Shown: positions 1 through 9,589 of the stretch, one piece after another
Layout of the letters: every line of letters begins with the position of its first letter
Position numbering within the stretch: position 1 is the first letter of the stretch
Assembly (NCBI RefSeq): GCF_022698145.1
Contig: NZ_JALDAX010000004.1
Coordinates: 558,001-622,000 of the forward strand
Reading direction: 5' to 3'
Source of the DNA: Streptomyces spinosisporus
GTDB lineage: Bacteria; Actinomycetota; Actinomycetes; Streptomycetales; Streptomycetaceae
DNA length: 64,000 nucleotides
Notes under the pieces: model-generated
Told to the model about the DNA's origin: nothing
Seen by the model: the letters and a program-made list of their open reading frames with translations, nothing else
Database searches by the model: none
Program-made: the position numbers and the translations under genes

Positions 1-9
1 CCAGTCCAT
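1..9 (-). CDS. start of an unidentified gene running off the left edge
   Basis: An ATG on the minus strand at 9-7 begins Met-Asp-Trp and leaves the window. A strong ribosome binding site (GGGAGGTG on the minus strand, positions 24-17) lies 7 bases upstream, so this is probably a real start. It points the same way as asnB, 150 bases downstream of it. Only three codons are visible, so the product cannot be named. Confidence 0.5.
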
Positions 10-95
10 CCGTCTTCACCTCCCTGTCCGTAGGTCGTAGGTCCGTCCCGGTGAAGCCGTACACCCGTACCCACCATGTCATGCGTGCCTCGCGG

Positions 96-124
96 CGCGA
101 GGCGGGCCACAAGCCCGCCTCGCG
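96..124 (-). terminator. hairpin terminator after asnB
   Basis: A perfect 12-base-pair GC stem (96-107 with 113-124) closes a 5-base loop, 30 bases beyond the asnB stop. There is no T-tract, as is common for Streptomyces terminators. Confidence 0.6.
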
Positions 125-153
125 TCGACGTCACTCACACCACCGACCCTCCA

Positions 154-1995
154 TCAGCTCACGCTGATCTCCGGCCGGTACATGTCCATCCACTGTGCGA
201 GGTCCAGTGCCCGTTCCAGGCCCCGGCGTTGGGCCTGGCTGCTGACCGGTTCGTCGTGGTGGGCGACGCGGGCCAGGCGGTCGGGGTCCACGAGGTCGAA
301 GACCGGGTGGGACGGCTGGGCGAGGAGGTCCTTGGCCTGGTCCTGGAGGGCCACGGCGTACTTGGGGTCCTGGGTGGAGGGGTACGGGCTCTTGACCCTG
401 TCGTAGACCGACTTCGGCAGGACGTCGGCGGTGGCCTCGCGCAGCAGGCTCTTCTCGCGGCCGTCGAAGGACTTCAGCGCCCAGGGGGTGTTGTAGACGT
501 ACTCGACGAGCCGGTGGTCGCAGAACGGGACCCGTACTTCGAGGCCCACGGCCATGCTCGCGCGGTCCTTGCGGTCGAGCAGGATACGGACGAAGCGGGT
601 GAGGTGCAGATAGGACATCTGCCGCATCCGGAACTCGAAGTCGCTCTCGCCGTCCAGGCGTTGGATGCCGGTGACGGCGGTGCGGTAGCCGTCGGCGACG
701 TAGCCCTGGAGGTCGAGCGAGTCGAGCAGGCCGGGGCGCAGCACCTCGGCGTCCTCGCCGAAGTGGCGGCTGAACTGCACCAGCCAGGGGAAGGTGCCGC
801 CGCGCCGGGCCTCCTCGTCGAAGAACTGCAGATAGCCGCCGAAGACCTCGTCGGCGGACTCGCCGGACAGGGCGACGGTCGACTGGTCGCGGATGGCGCG
901 GAAGAGGAGGTACAGCGAGGCGTCCATGTCGCCGAGCCCGGCGGGCAGGTCGCGCGCCCTGATGACCTTCGCGCGCACCTCCGGGTCGGCGAGTGCCTGC
1001 GCGTCGAGCACGATGTCCTGGTGATCGGTGCCGGCGGTGCGGGCCACGTCGTGGACGAACGGGGTGTCGGGTGTGCCGCGCAGCTCGTCCGCGACGAAGT
1101 TGTCGCTCTGGCCGACGAAGTCGACGGCGAAGCTGCGCACCTTCTCGCCGTGCTCGCCGAGCTGCCGGGCGGCGAGCGCGGTCATGGCGGAGGAGTCGAG
1201 GCCGCCGGAGAGCAGCGTGCAGCGGGGCACGTCGGCGACGAGCTGGCGGCGCACGATGTCGTCGAGCAGGGAGCGGACCGTGGCGATGCTGGTGTCGCGG
1301 TCGTCGGTGTGGGGCCGGGTCTCCAACTGCCAGTAGGTGCGGTGGTGCACGCCCGAGCGGTCGACGGTGACGACGGTGCCGGGTTCGACCTCCGCCATGC
1401 CCTCCCACACGGCGTGCCCCGGCGTCTTGATCATCGTGAACAGTTCGCGCAGGCCGCCGAGCCCGACGCGGGCGGGGGCCAGGGGGTTGGCCAGGATCGC
1501 CTTGGGCTCGGATCCGAACAGGACGCCGTCGGGGGTGGGGTAGTAGTAGAAGGGCTTGATGCCCATCCGGTCGCGGATCATCACCAGCTTGTCCTCGCGG
1601 CCGTCCCACACGGCGAACGCGTACATGCCGTTGAGCCGCTCGGCGACCTGCTCGCCCCATTCGAGATAGCCGTGCAGGACGACCTCGGTGTCGGAGTCGG
1701 TGGTGAAACGGTGGCCACGGGCGCCGAGTTCACGGCGCAGCTCGGTGAAGTTGTACGTCTCACCGGAGTACACGAGCGCGACACTGCCGTGCGGGGTGTC
1801 GGCCGCCATCGGCTGCCGGCCGCCGGGCAGGTCGATGATCGCGAGCCTGCGGTGCCCGAGGGCTGCCGGGCCCTGCACCCAGACGCCGCGGTCGTCGGGG
1901 CCGCGGCAGGCCATCGTCTCGGTCATTGCATCCAATACGGCCGACTCGGTCCCGAGATCGCGGTCGTAGGAGATCCAGCCGGTGATGCCGCACAT
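154..1995 (-). CDS. asnB: asparagine synthase (glutamine-hydrolysing)
   Basis: Makes asparagine from aspartate, ATP and glutamine in the cytoplasm. The 613-residue product starts MCGITGWISY, so Cys2 is the N-terminal nucleophile once Met is removed. A class-II glutaminase domain (about 1-210, with the RGPD motif near residue 32) is followed by the synthetase domain with the PP-loop SGGLDSSAM. The ATG at 1995 was chosen because GGGAGG lies just upstream and the enzyme needs Cys2; the frame is open 28 codons further up without a better start. Length fits AsnB. The gene stands alone, followed by a hairpin. An inverted repeat at 2079-2095, about 85 bases upstream, may regulate it. Homologues also occur in antibiotic clusters, but no such cluster is visible here. 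Confidence 0.93.
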   Translation of the reverse strand: MCGITGWISYDRDLGTESAVLDAMTETMACRGPDDRGVWVQGPAALGHRRLAIIDLPGGRQPMAADTPHGSVALVYSGETYNFTELRRELGARGHRFTTDSDTEVVLHGYLEWGEQVAERLNGMYAFAVWDGREDKLVMIRDRMGIKPFYYYPTPDGVLFGSEPKAILANPLAPARVGLGGLRELFTMIKTPGHAVWEGMAEVEPGTVVTVDRSGVHHRTYWQLETRPHTDDRDTSIATVRSLLDDIVRRQLVADVPRCTLLSGGLDSSAMTALAARQLGEHGEKVRSFAVDFVGQSDNFVADELRGTPDTPFVHDVARTAGTDHQDIVLDAQALADPEVRAKVIRARDLPAGLGDMDASLYLLFRAIRDQSTVALSGESADEVFGGYLQFFDEEARRGGTFPWLVQFSRHFGEDAEVLRPGLLDSLDLQGYVADGYRTAVTGIQRLDGESDFEFRMRQMSYLHLTRFVRILLDRKDRASMAVGLEVRVPFCDHRLVEYVYNTPWALKSFDGREKSLLREATADVLPKSVYDRVKSPYPSTQDPKYAVALQDQAKDLLAQPSHPVFDLVDPDRLARVAHHDEPVSSQAQRRGLERALDLAQWMDMYRPEISVS

Positions 1996-2078
1996 GTGGT
2001 GCCTCCCGATACGGGTCTGCCGCCGGGCACCTTCTGACGTGCGGTTTCCCGTGCGCAACGGCGACCCGGCAGCAAACA

Positions 2079-2095
2079 AGATGTAATTGACATCT
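2079..2095. promoter_or_regulatory. inverted repeat upstream of asnB
   Basis: AGATGT-N5-ACATCT is a perfect 6-base inverted repeat in an AT-rich patch 84-100 bases upstream of the asnB start. It is likely an operator or promoter element. Nothing else is recognisable in 1996-2267. Confidence 0.4.
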
Positions 2096-2267
2096 ATATG
2101 CGAGGGTGCGTCCTGCTCGGGAGATGGTCAACACGGCCGTAACCTGCGCGGGCCTCAGGACCCGATGATTTCGGCCCCACTTTGCTTGCGCGAAACGCGT
2201 CGGGCCCTGCGGTGGCGGGCCCGTCCCACCGGAAATCGGCCAAAGGCAAAATCTTCGCAGCGGGATG

Positions 2268-2726
2268 TCACAGCTCGTGGTCCCGTGCCAGCCGCTCCCA
2301 GTCCACCCCGCGCAGCGAGGCCTCCGCGTCGCACTCCGAGGGGATCCGGGTGCTCTGCTGGAACCAGACGACCGTGAGGGCCGAGTGATAGAGGACCGGG
2401 TCGTGAGCGGGTTCGAGCGCGGCCGAGCGGAAGCGCCCGACGCAGGCGACGGGCGGCAGGACCTCGACCGGCCCGTACGCGCCCGCGTACTGGTCGGGGT
2501 ACTCGCGCCGCGGCGGGACGAAGTGGATCGGCGTGGTGGGGTAGGTGCGCTCGGCGGAGCGCAGGAGCTCCTCGATCACCAGGTCGTTGACCGGCTTGCA
2601 GGGGTAGCCGTCCGGCATTCCTCCGTACGTCGACGCGAACCGCAGCTCGGCCAGGTCGACGCAGCGGCCGGAGGCGAGGACCACGCGGGTCAGCGACATG
2701 GTCCGCACGCCAGGGCGGTGGTGCAT
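2268..2726 (-). CDS. conserved hypothetical protein paired with the prim-pol gene
   Basis: A 152-residue soluble protein of unknown function. It has no signal peptide or membrane segment and is rich in aromatic and proline residues. The chosen ATG (2726) has AGGAG four bases upstream; the ATG at 2738 has none, and MSLTRVV at 2699 is a third option. It lies 45 bases downstream of the prim-pol-like gene on the same strand, so the two are probably co-transcribed. I do not recognise a domain. Codon use matches the core genome. Confidence 0.7.
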   Translation of the reverse strand: MHHRPGVRTMSLTRVVLASGRCVDLAELRFASTYGGMPDGYPCKPVNDLVIEELLRSAERTYPTTPIHFVPPRREYPDQYAGAYGPVEVLPPVACVGRFRSAALEPAHDPVLYHSALTVVWFQQSTRIPSECDAEASLRGVDWERLARDHEL

Positions 2727-2771
2727 GGAGCTCCTCATGGTTCTTGCGCTGCCACGGCTCTCCCGTGGGCC

Positions 2772-3638
2772 TCACGGCCGGTGCCCCGTCATCCGGGCCG
2801 CCGACGCGATCGTCGCCCGCGCCTCCCGTTCGGTCAGCCCGGTGTTCAGGGCCGCCTCGACCAGGGGTGCGACGAGGGCCGGTCCGATGCCGTCCTCGTA
2901 GGCGCGGCAGGCCGCCCAGAACAGCCGGGTGTTGCGCTGGCCCTCGTGCGCGGCGAGCACGAACTGCACGAGCCCCTGGCCGTGGTCGCCGACCGAGGTC
3001 GGCGTGAGCCCGTACCGGCGCGGCGGCGGCAGCAGCAGCCGCAGCAGGGAGGGCGGACAGGCCGCGGGGGCGAGGTGGGCCGTGCCGGGCGCGGTGCCGT
3101 AGACGCCGTGCTCGGTGCGGGAGCCGGGGCCCACCAGGTAGCCGCCGGCCCCGCGGATGTCGATGCCGGGCGCGAGCCGGCCGGCCGAGTTGGGGACCAC
3201 GACGTCCGGCGGGCCGCTCAGCCAGAGGTGACGGCCACCGCTGGGCGTGAGGACGACCACCGTGTCGGGGATCGTGAACAGATGGCGCAGCGCCAGTTCG
3301 CGCAGCGCCGCCGAGGAGTCCGTGCCCGATTTCGTGTCGAGGTCGACACCGATCAGATGGTGCGGCGGAAGGCCGCACGCGATGCCGTACCCGGTCGCCC
3401 AGGGGGCCGCGGCGAACAGTTGGCGGATGCGTGCCGGGTCGGTCGAGGCGTCGTACACCCCGTGCCCGAGGCGGCCGCACTCGCCGTGGCAGCGTCCGGG
3501 GTCGGGGTCGTCGTGGTGGGGGGAGCGCAGGGCAGGAAGCTTCGTCCGGGACAGGGGTATGACGGCCAGTCCGCGCTCGGCGGCTGACAGGGCGTGTGCG
3601 AGGGCCAGCGTCGTGGCCTGCCGGTCGGTGGTGGCCAT
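2772..3638 (-). CDS. bifunctional primase/polymerase (prim-pol) domain protein
   Basis: A 288-residue archaeo-eukaryotic primase superfamily protein. The metal-binding Asp pair is visible in GVDLDTKSG, the conserved His in GGRHLWL, and the third acidic position in GIDIRGAGGYLVGPGS. This is the canonical prim-pol order. The C-terminal helical part (LFWAACRAYEDG) follows in many Streptomyces copies. No helicase domain is attached, so whether it primes replication or acts in repair is unknown. The start at 3638 (MATTDRQ) precedes the conserved region; upstream codons are open but non-conserved. The upstream region holds a self-complementary 10-base core at 3650-3659. It is read divergently from the secreted-protein gene at 3981. 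Confidence 0.85.
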   Translation of the reverse strand: MATTDRQATTLALAHALSAAERGLAVIPLSRTKLPALRSPHHDDPDPGRCHGECGRLGHGVYDASTDPARIRQLFAAAPWATGYGIACGLPPHHLIGVDLDTKSGTDSSAALRELALRHLFTIPDTVVVLTPSGGRHLWLSGPPDVVVPNSAGRLAPGIDIRGAGGYLVGPGSRTEHGVYGTAPGTAHLAPAACPPSLLRLLLPPPRRYGLTPTSVGDHGQGLVQFVLAAHEGQRNTRLFWAACRAYEDGIGPALVAPLVEAALNTGLTEREARATIASAARMTGHRP

Positions 3639-3646
3639 GCCTCTAT

Positions 3647-3665
3647 GTTCGTACGTACGTTCGAA
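3647..3665. promoter_or_regulatory. palindromic sequence upstream of the prim-pol gene
   Basis: A TACG-repeat patch with a 10-base self-complementary core (CGTACGTACG, 3650-3659), flanked by TTC and TTCGAA. It sits 9-27 bases upstream of the prim-pol start and could be an operator overlapping its promoter. The rest of 3666-3980 shows no gene. Confidence 0.35.
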
Positions 3666-3980
3666 AAAGGGAAGCGGGAATCGCACGCGACGCGCCCGGG
3701 GCAGGGAGGTTGGCCGGAAAACCGCCGGACCGGTTCTCCCCTTGCGGCACTTGCGGTCGAACCGCCCCGACTGTCTCGACTGTGGGGGAAAGGGTGTGGG
3801 AAGTCGCGATAGGGGTTTATCGACTTGTCGTAGCACTTGAGGGCGAATCACGGCTTACGGAGTGGTTCGCCGGGGATTCGGTGGGCAATCCTGATCATGC
3901 GACGTCGAGCACAACACCGAGGCGGTCGGCCAACTGCCTTGGTATCAGCCGTACTTCACGTGGTGTTCTGGAGGAACAAC

Positions 3981-4292
3981 ATGGCAAGCATCCGTACTGC
4001 CCGCGTCATCGCCGCCGTCTCCGCCCTTCCGCTGGCAGCCGCTCTGTTCACCGGCGTCGCGGCGGCGGACAACGGCGCCATCGCGGACAACGGATCGAAC
4101 GCGGGTGTCGCGAGTGTCGTCGGCAGCGGTGTCGGTCACGACAACAGCGGCAACTCGTCCACCACGCAGCAGAACGCGGTCGGCAACGGCGCCTCGAACC
4201 AGAGCAACACCGCCCAGGTGAAGGGCTCCGCGTTCACGGCCGTCAACCAGGGGAACAGGAACGTGGCCATCAACTTCAGCGAGCTGTGGTGA
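3981..4292 (+). CDS. small secreted Asn/Gln/Gly-rich protein with curli-like spacing
   Basis: A 103-residue exported protein. An N-terminal signal peptide (residues 1 to about 28, basic start, hydrophobic LPLAAALFTGV, Ala-rich cleavage region) precedes a mature part of about 75 residues rich in Asn, Gln, Gly, Ser and Val. The segments QQNAVGNGASNQSNTAQV and FTAVNQGNRNVAIN place Asn/Gln at intervals resembling curlin repeats. GGAGG lies just before the ATG. There are no cysteines and no LPXTG. It stands alone and ends before a strong hairpin. Surface or amyloid function is inferred from residue pattern only; it is not a rodlin or a typical chaplin. Confidence 0.8.
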   Translation: MASIRTARVIAAVSALPLAAALFTGVAAADNGAIADNGSNAGVASVVGSGVGHDNSGNSSTTQQNAVGNGASNQSNTAQVKGSAFTAVNQGNRNVAINFSELW

Positions 4293-4343
4293 GCCGACGC
4301 CCCTGATCCGAGGGGCCTGGGTGCGCTGTGGGGTGCAAGGCGT

Positions 4344-4375
4344 CTGTGCGGCGGTGCTTCGGTGCCGCCGCACAG
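4344..4375 (+). terminator. hairpin terminator after the secreted-protein gene
   Basis: An 11-base-pair stem (CTGTGCGGCGG with CCGCCGCACAG) around a 10-base loop, followed by GCGTGTTTGCG, about 50 bases past the stop. Confidence 0.6.
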
Positions 4376-4424
4376 GCGTGTTTGCGTACGTGGCAGCGGC
4401 CTCGGCTTGTGCACGGCACCGACC

Positions 4425-4457
4425 TTGACAGCCCATCGGATCTGACGGACAGTCAGA
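4425..4457 (+). promoter_or_regulatory. promoter and inverted-repeat operator of the ChsH2-ChsH1-Ltp2 operon
   Basis: A TTGACA -35-like hexamer (4425-4430) is followed by TCTGAC-N5-GTCAGA (4441-4457), a perfect inverted repeat 29 bases before the first gene. The geometry is typical of TetR-family control of CoA-thioester catabolism genes; no such regulator is adjacent. Confidence 0.5.
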
Positions 4458-4485
4458 AACCATCGCCGGTCGAGGAGGTGTGGTC

Positions 4486-5397
4486 GTGGACGACGAGCTG
4501 GGGGCGCGGCTGAAGGTCTACGAGGGACGGGCCGCCACCCTCACCGGAACGGGCCGTGACCCCGTCAACCTGCCGATGATCCGGCACTGGTGCGAGGCGA
4601 TGGGAGACACCAACCCCGCCTACACCGGCCCCGACGCCATCGCCCCGCCCACCATGCTCCAGGCCTGGACGATGGGCGGCCTGGCCGGTCACGAGGGGCG
4701 CGCGGCGGCCCACGACGAGATGTTCGCCCTGCTGGACGAGGCCGGCTGCACCTCGATCGTGGCCACCGACTGCGAGCAGCAGTACCTGCGGCCGCTGCGC
4801 CCCGGCGACGAGGTCACCTTCGACACGGTCATCGAGTCGGTCTCCGGACGCAAGACGACCAAGCTCGGCACCGGGTACTTCATCACGACCCGCACGGACA
4901 TCCGCGTGGGCCCCGAACGCGTGGGCACGCACCGCTTCCGCGTCCTCAAGTACGCCCCGGCCACGACCCCTTCGAAGCGTCCGCAGCGTCCGTCCCGTCC
5001 CCGCCCCGTCGTCAACCGCGACAACGCCGGCTTCTGGGAAGGCGTCGCGCGCCACCGTCTGCTCATCCAGCGCTGCACCTCCTGCGCCGCCCTCCGCTTC
5101 CCCTGGCTGCCCGGCTGCAACAACTGCGGCGGCCCCGACTGGGACACCGTCGAGGCGAGCGGCGAGGGGACGGTGTACTCGTACGTCGTCATGCACCACC
5201 CGCCCTTCCCGGCCTTCGACCCGCCCTACGCCGTGGCCCTGGTCGAACTCGCCGAGGGAGTGCGGATGATCAGCGATGTGGTGGGGGTGCCGTACGACAA
5301 GGTGCGCATCGGCATGCCGGTACGGCTCGAATTCCGCTCGTACGACGAGGAGTTGGTGCTGCCCGTGTTCCGCGCCCGGGAGGAGGCCGCCGTATGA
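4486..5397 (+). CDS. chsH2: MaoC/DUF35 fusion, ChsH2-like enoyl-CoA hydratase subunit
   Basis: A 303-residue fusion. The N-terminal hot-dog (MaoC-like) domain (about 1-155) has DTNPAY where catalytic R-hydratases have a His, so it is probably the non-catalytic half of a heterodimer. The C-terminal DUF35 part (about 175-300) has a zinc ribbon (CTSC and CNNC) and an OB fold. In Mycobacterium tuberculosis ChsH2 has this architecture: it pairs with ChsH1 and docks the aldolase Ltp2 through DUF35 to shorten steroid side chains. The GTG at 4486 has GAGGAGG seven bases upstream; the in-frame GTG at 4480 is too close to it. The next gene overlaps as ATGA. Confidence 0.85.
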   Translation: MDDELGARLKVYEGRAATLTGTGRDPVNLPMIRHWCEAMGDTNPAYTGPDAIAPPTMLQAWTMGGLAGHEGRAAAHDEMFALLDEAGCTSIVATDCEQQYLRPLRPGDEVTFDTVIESVSGRKTTKLGTGYFITTRTDIRVGPERVGTHRFRVLKYAPATTPSKRPQRPSRPRPVVNRDNAGFWEGVARHRLLIQRCTSCAALRFPWLPGCNNCGGPDWDTVEASGEGTVYSYVVMHHPPFPAFDPPYAVALVELAEGVRMISDVVGVPYDKVRIGMPVRLEFRSYDEELVLPVFRAREEAAV

Positions 5398-5786
5398 GGG
5401 CCGGTGAGGAGCTGCCCCCGCTGGAGATACCGATCACCCGCACCCTGATCGTCGCCGGGGCCATCGCCTCCCGCGACTACCAGGACGTGCACCACGACGC
5501 CGAGTCGGCCCGGCAGAAGGGGTCCCCGGACATCTTCATGAACATCCTGACGACGAACGGCCTCGTCGGCCGCTACATCACCGACCACTTCGGCCCGGCG
5601 GCCGTCCTGCGCAAGGTGGCCATCCGGCTGGGGGCGCCCAACTACCCCGGCGACACCATGGTGTTGACCGGAACGGTCGAGGGGGTCGACGGCGACACGG
5701 CGACGGTCCGCGTGGTCGGGGCGAACGGCATCGGCAGCCATGTCACGGGCACGGTGACGGTCACCGTCCCTGGGGGTGCCCGGTGA
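5394..5786 (+). CDS. chsH1: MaoC-family hydratase subunit, ChsH1-like
   Basis: A 130-residue single hot-dog domain. It carries RDYQDVHHD, matching the Asp/His catalytic dyad region of mycobacterial ChsH1, and KGSPDIFMNIL is also characteristic. It should hydrate a 2-enoyl-CoA in complex with the upstream ChsH2-like subunit. ATG overlaps the previous stop (ATGA) and the next GTG overlaps its own stop, so the three genes are translationally coupled. Length and order match the chsH1-chsH2-ltp2 set, with the first two genes swapped in order. The substrate in this organism is not known. Confidence 0.87.
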   Translation: MRAGEELPPLEIPITRTLIVAGAIASRDYQDVHHDAESARQKGSPDIFMNILTTNGLVGRYITDHFGPAAVLRKVAIRLGAPNYPGDTMVLTGTVEGVDGDTATVRVVGANGIGSHVTGTVTVTVPGGAR

Positions 5787-6949
5787 GCGTACGGACGAAG
5801 GACGCACTCGGCGGGCGCGCCGCCATCGCCGGCATCGGGGCCACCGAGTTCTCCAAGGACTCGGGGCGCAGCGAACTGCGCTTGGCCGTGGAGGCGGTGC
5901 GCGCGGCGCTCGACGACGCGGGCCTCGCGCCCGGCGACGTGGACGGGATGGTCACGTTCACCATGGACACCAGCCCCGAGATCACGGTGGCCCAGGCCGC
6001 GGGCATCGGCGAGCTGTCCTTCTTCTCCCGGATCCACTACGGCGGCGGCGCGGCCTGCGCGACGGTCCAGCAGGCGGCGCTCGCCGTCGCCACCGGGGTC
6101 GCCGAGGTGGTCGTCTGCTACCGCGCCTTCAACGAGCGCTCGGGCCGCCGCTTCGGCTCCGGGGTGCAGCAGCGCGAGCCCTCGGCGGAGGGCGCCGCGC
6201 TCGGCTGGGCGCTGCCGTTCGGACTGCTGACCCCGGCCTCCTGGGTGGCGATGGCCGCCCAGCGCTATCTGCACACCTACGGCCTGACCCCTCAGGCCTT
6301 CGGACATGTGGCCGTCGTCGACCGCAAGTACGCGGCGACCAACCCGGCGGCGTACTTCCACGGCCGTCCCATCACCCTCGCCGACCACGCCGCCTCGCGC
6401 TGGATCGTCGAGCCGCTGCGGCTGCTGGACTGCTGCCAGGAGACCGACGGCGGCCAGGCGATCGTCGTCACCTCCGTGGAGCGGGCCCGCGACCTGCGGC
6501 GCCCGCCCGCGGTCGTCGCGGCGGCAGCCCAGGGGGCCGGCAGGCGCCAGGAGCAGATGACGAGCTTCTACCGCGACGACCTCACCGGCCTGCCGGAGAT
6601 GGCCGTGGTCGCCCGCCAGCTGTGGCGCACCTGCGCACTGACGCCCGCCGACGTGGACGTGGCGATCCTCTACGACCACTTCACGCCGTTCGTGCTGATG
6701 CAGCTGGAGGAGTTCGGGTTCTGCGGCAAGGGGGAGGCGGCGGACTTCGTGGCCGGGGAGTCGCTGCCGGTCAACACGCACGGAGGGCAGCTCGGGGAGG
6801 CGTACCTCCACGGGATGAACGGGATCGCGGAGGCGGTACGGCAGATCCGCGGGACGGCCGTGAACCAGGTGCCCGGGGCGGAGCGGGTGCTGGTGACGGC
6901 AGGGACGGGAGTGCCGACGTCGGGCCTGGTCCTGACCGCGGACGGCTGA
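5783..6949 (+). CDS. ltp2: thiolase-fold lipid-transfer protein / retro-aldolase, Ltp2-like
   Basis: A 388-residue thiolase-fold protein without the usual thiolase Cys nucleophile motif. The C-terminal region has HGGQLGEAYLHGMNG, the signature of SCP-x/Ltp-type enzymes; the conserved Tyr there and the one in AILYDHFTPF correspond to positions used by Ltp2 retro-aldolases. It would cleave the beta-hydroxyacyl-CoA produced by the preceding hydratase. It is coupled to chsH1 by a 4-base overlap (GTGA). No acyl-CoA dehydrogenase (ChsE1/ChsE2) lies next to it, so the desaturation step must be encoded elsewhere or the substrate differs. A 183-base gap follows. Confidence 0.87.
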   Translation: MSVRTKDALGGRAAIAGIGATEFSKDSGRSELRLAVEAVRAALDDAGLAPGDVDGMVTFTMDTSPEITVAQAAGIGELSFFSRIHYGGGAACATVQQAALAVATGVAEVVVCYRAFNERSGRRFGSGVQQREPSAEGAALGWALPFGLLTPASWVAMAAQRYLHTYGLTPQAFGHVAVVDRKYAATNPAAYFHGRPITLADHAASRWIVEPLRLLDCCQETDGGQAIVVTSVERARDLRRPPAVVAAAAQGAGRRQEQMTSFYRDDLTGLPEMAVVARQLWRTCALTPADVDVAILYDHFTPFVLMQLEEFGFCGKGEAADFVAGESLPVNTHGGQLGEAYLHGMNGIAEAVRQIRGTAVNQVPGAERVLVTAGTGVPTSGLVLTADG

Positions 6950-7132
6950 CCGCCGGGGCACCCCCACAGGTCGTGGATCCGGGGCACCCCCAGGGGTCAT
7001 CCCGCAGTACCCCCGACCCGCTCGTCCACCTTCAGGAGGTGCAGGCACCTCCACCCCTACAACCTGAGGCGGATCCGGCTTCGGGACCTGCGGCCGATCC
7101 GCCGAAGGGGCCCCCGCTCCTAGCGTGGAGCC

Positions 7133-7690
7133 ATGACCACACCCGTCTGCACCCGCGCTTCGAACGCCGCCACGCCGGCGACGCAGACCCTGCCGTACCC
7201 GTCGTTCGCGTCGTACGTCAGGGCCCGGCAGCCGGTGCTGCTGCGCACCGCCCGGTCGCTCACCGCGAACCCGAGCGACGCGGAGGACCTGCTGCAGACC
7301 GCGCTGACCAAGACGTATGTCGCCTGGGAGCGCATCGAGGACCACCGGGCGCTCGACGGCTATGTGCGCCGCGCCCTGCTCAACACGCGCACCTCGCAGT
7401 GGCGCAAGCGCCGGGTCGACGAGTTCGTGTGCGAGGAACTGCCCGAGCCGGAGCCCGTGCGCGGCGGGGACGACCCGGCCGAGCAGCAGGCGCTGCACGA
7501 CGCGATGTGGCGGGCGATCATGAAGCTGCCCGCCCGGCAGCGGGCGATGGTCGTCCTCAGGTATTACGAGGACCTCAGCGAGGTGCAGACGGCCGAGGTG
7601 CTCGACGTGTCCGTGGGCACGGTGAAGTCGGCGGTGTCGCGCGCGCTCAGCAAGCTGCGCGAGGATCCCGAACTGGTCCGAGCGCGGTAA
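7133..7690 (+). CDS. SigE-family (ECF) RNA polymerase sigma factor
   Basis: A 185-residue sigma-70 family protein. Region 2 (about 25-90) includes NPSDAEDLLQTALTKTY, and region 4 (about 125-180) has LPARQRAMVVLRYYEDLSE followed by an HTH. It belongs to the actinobacterial SigE group of ECF factors, many of which have no adjacent anti-sigma factor; none is seen here. An imperfect inverted repeat lies in its leader around 7070-7105. It sits between ltp2 and an acyl-CoA synthetase gene, all on one strand, which may only be positional. The regulon cannot be deduced. Confidence 0.88.
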   Translation: MTTPVCTRASNAATPATQTLPYPSFASYVRARQPVLLRTARSLTANPSDAEDLLQTALTKTYVAWERIEDHRALDGYVRRALLNTRTSQWRKRRVDEFVCEELPEPEPVRGGDDPAEQQALHDAMWRAIMKLPARQRAMVVLRYYEDLSEVQTAEVLDVSVGTVKSAVSRALSKLREDPELVRAR

Positions 7691-7708
7691 ATCCGTCGGA
7701 CCCTAGTG

Positions 7709-7726
7709 ACATACCACGCGGTATGT
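7709..7726. promoter_or_regulatory. palindromic operator upstream of the acyl-CoA synthetase gene
   Basis: ACATACC-N4-GGTATGT is a perfect 7-base inverted repeat lying 59-76 bases before the start at 7785. It looks like a TetR-type operator for the acyl-CoA synthetase gene and differs in sequence from the 4441-4457 site. Confidence 0.5.
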
Positions 7727-7784
7727 GCGCAGAATCAGCGCATCCCTTACCGCCGCGTAGGCAATGTCGCCTTGGGAGGACGCC

Positions 7785-9440
<1,656 letters not shown>

Positions 9441-9443
<3 letters not shown>

Positions 9444-9589
9444 CACACCCGCTCGCGGCGCCGGGGGCGGCTTGGGCGTCACCCAGCTCCGACGCCATTG
9501 CTCGCGGCGCCGGGCCGCAGCTTTGACGCACCCGCTCGCGGCGCCGGGGCGCAGCCTTGACGCACCCGCTCGCGGCGCCGGGGTGCAGG
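9441..9589. repeat. four-copy 31-34-base tandem repeat between convergent genes
   Basis: Four degenerate copies (9441-9471, 9491-9521, 9523-9556, 9557-9589) share a core CGCTCGCGGCGCCGGG followed by a CGCAGC-like tail. Copies 3 and 4 are nearly identical. They fill the space between the acyl-CoA synthetase stop and the hybrid-kinase stop and may act as a bidirectional terminator. Confidence 0.75.

Noticed and set aside
154-1995. asnB as part of an antibiotic gene cluster
   Set aside because: Neighbouring genes show no biosynthetic enzymes, so a housekeeping role is more likely.
76-2037. 653-residue plus-strand frame opposite asnB
   Set aside because: Shadow of the asnB reading frame caused by GC bias; composition is not protein-like and it has no ribosome binding site.
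2087-2092. TTGACA on the plus strand as a -35 box
   Set aside because: It is part of the palindrome upstream of asnB; no -10 or downstream plus-strand gene follows.
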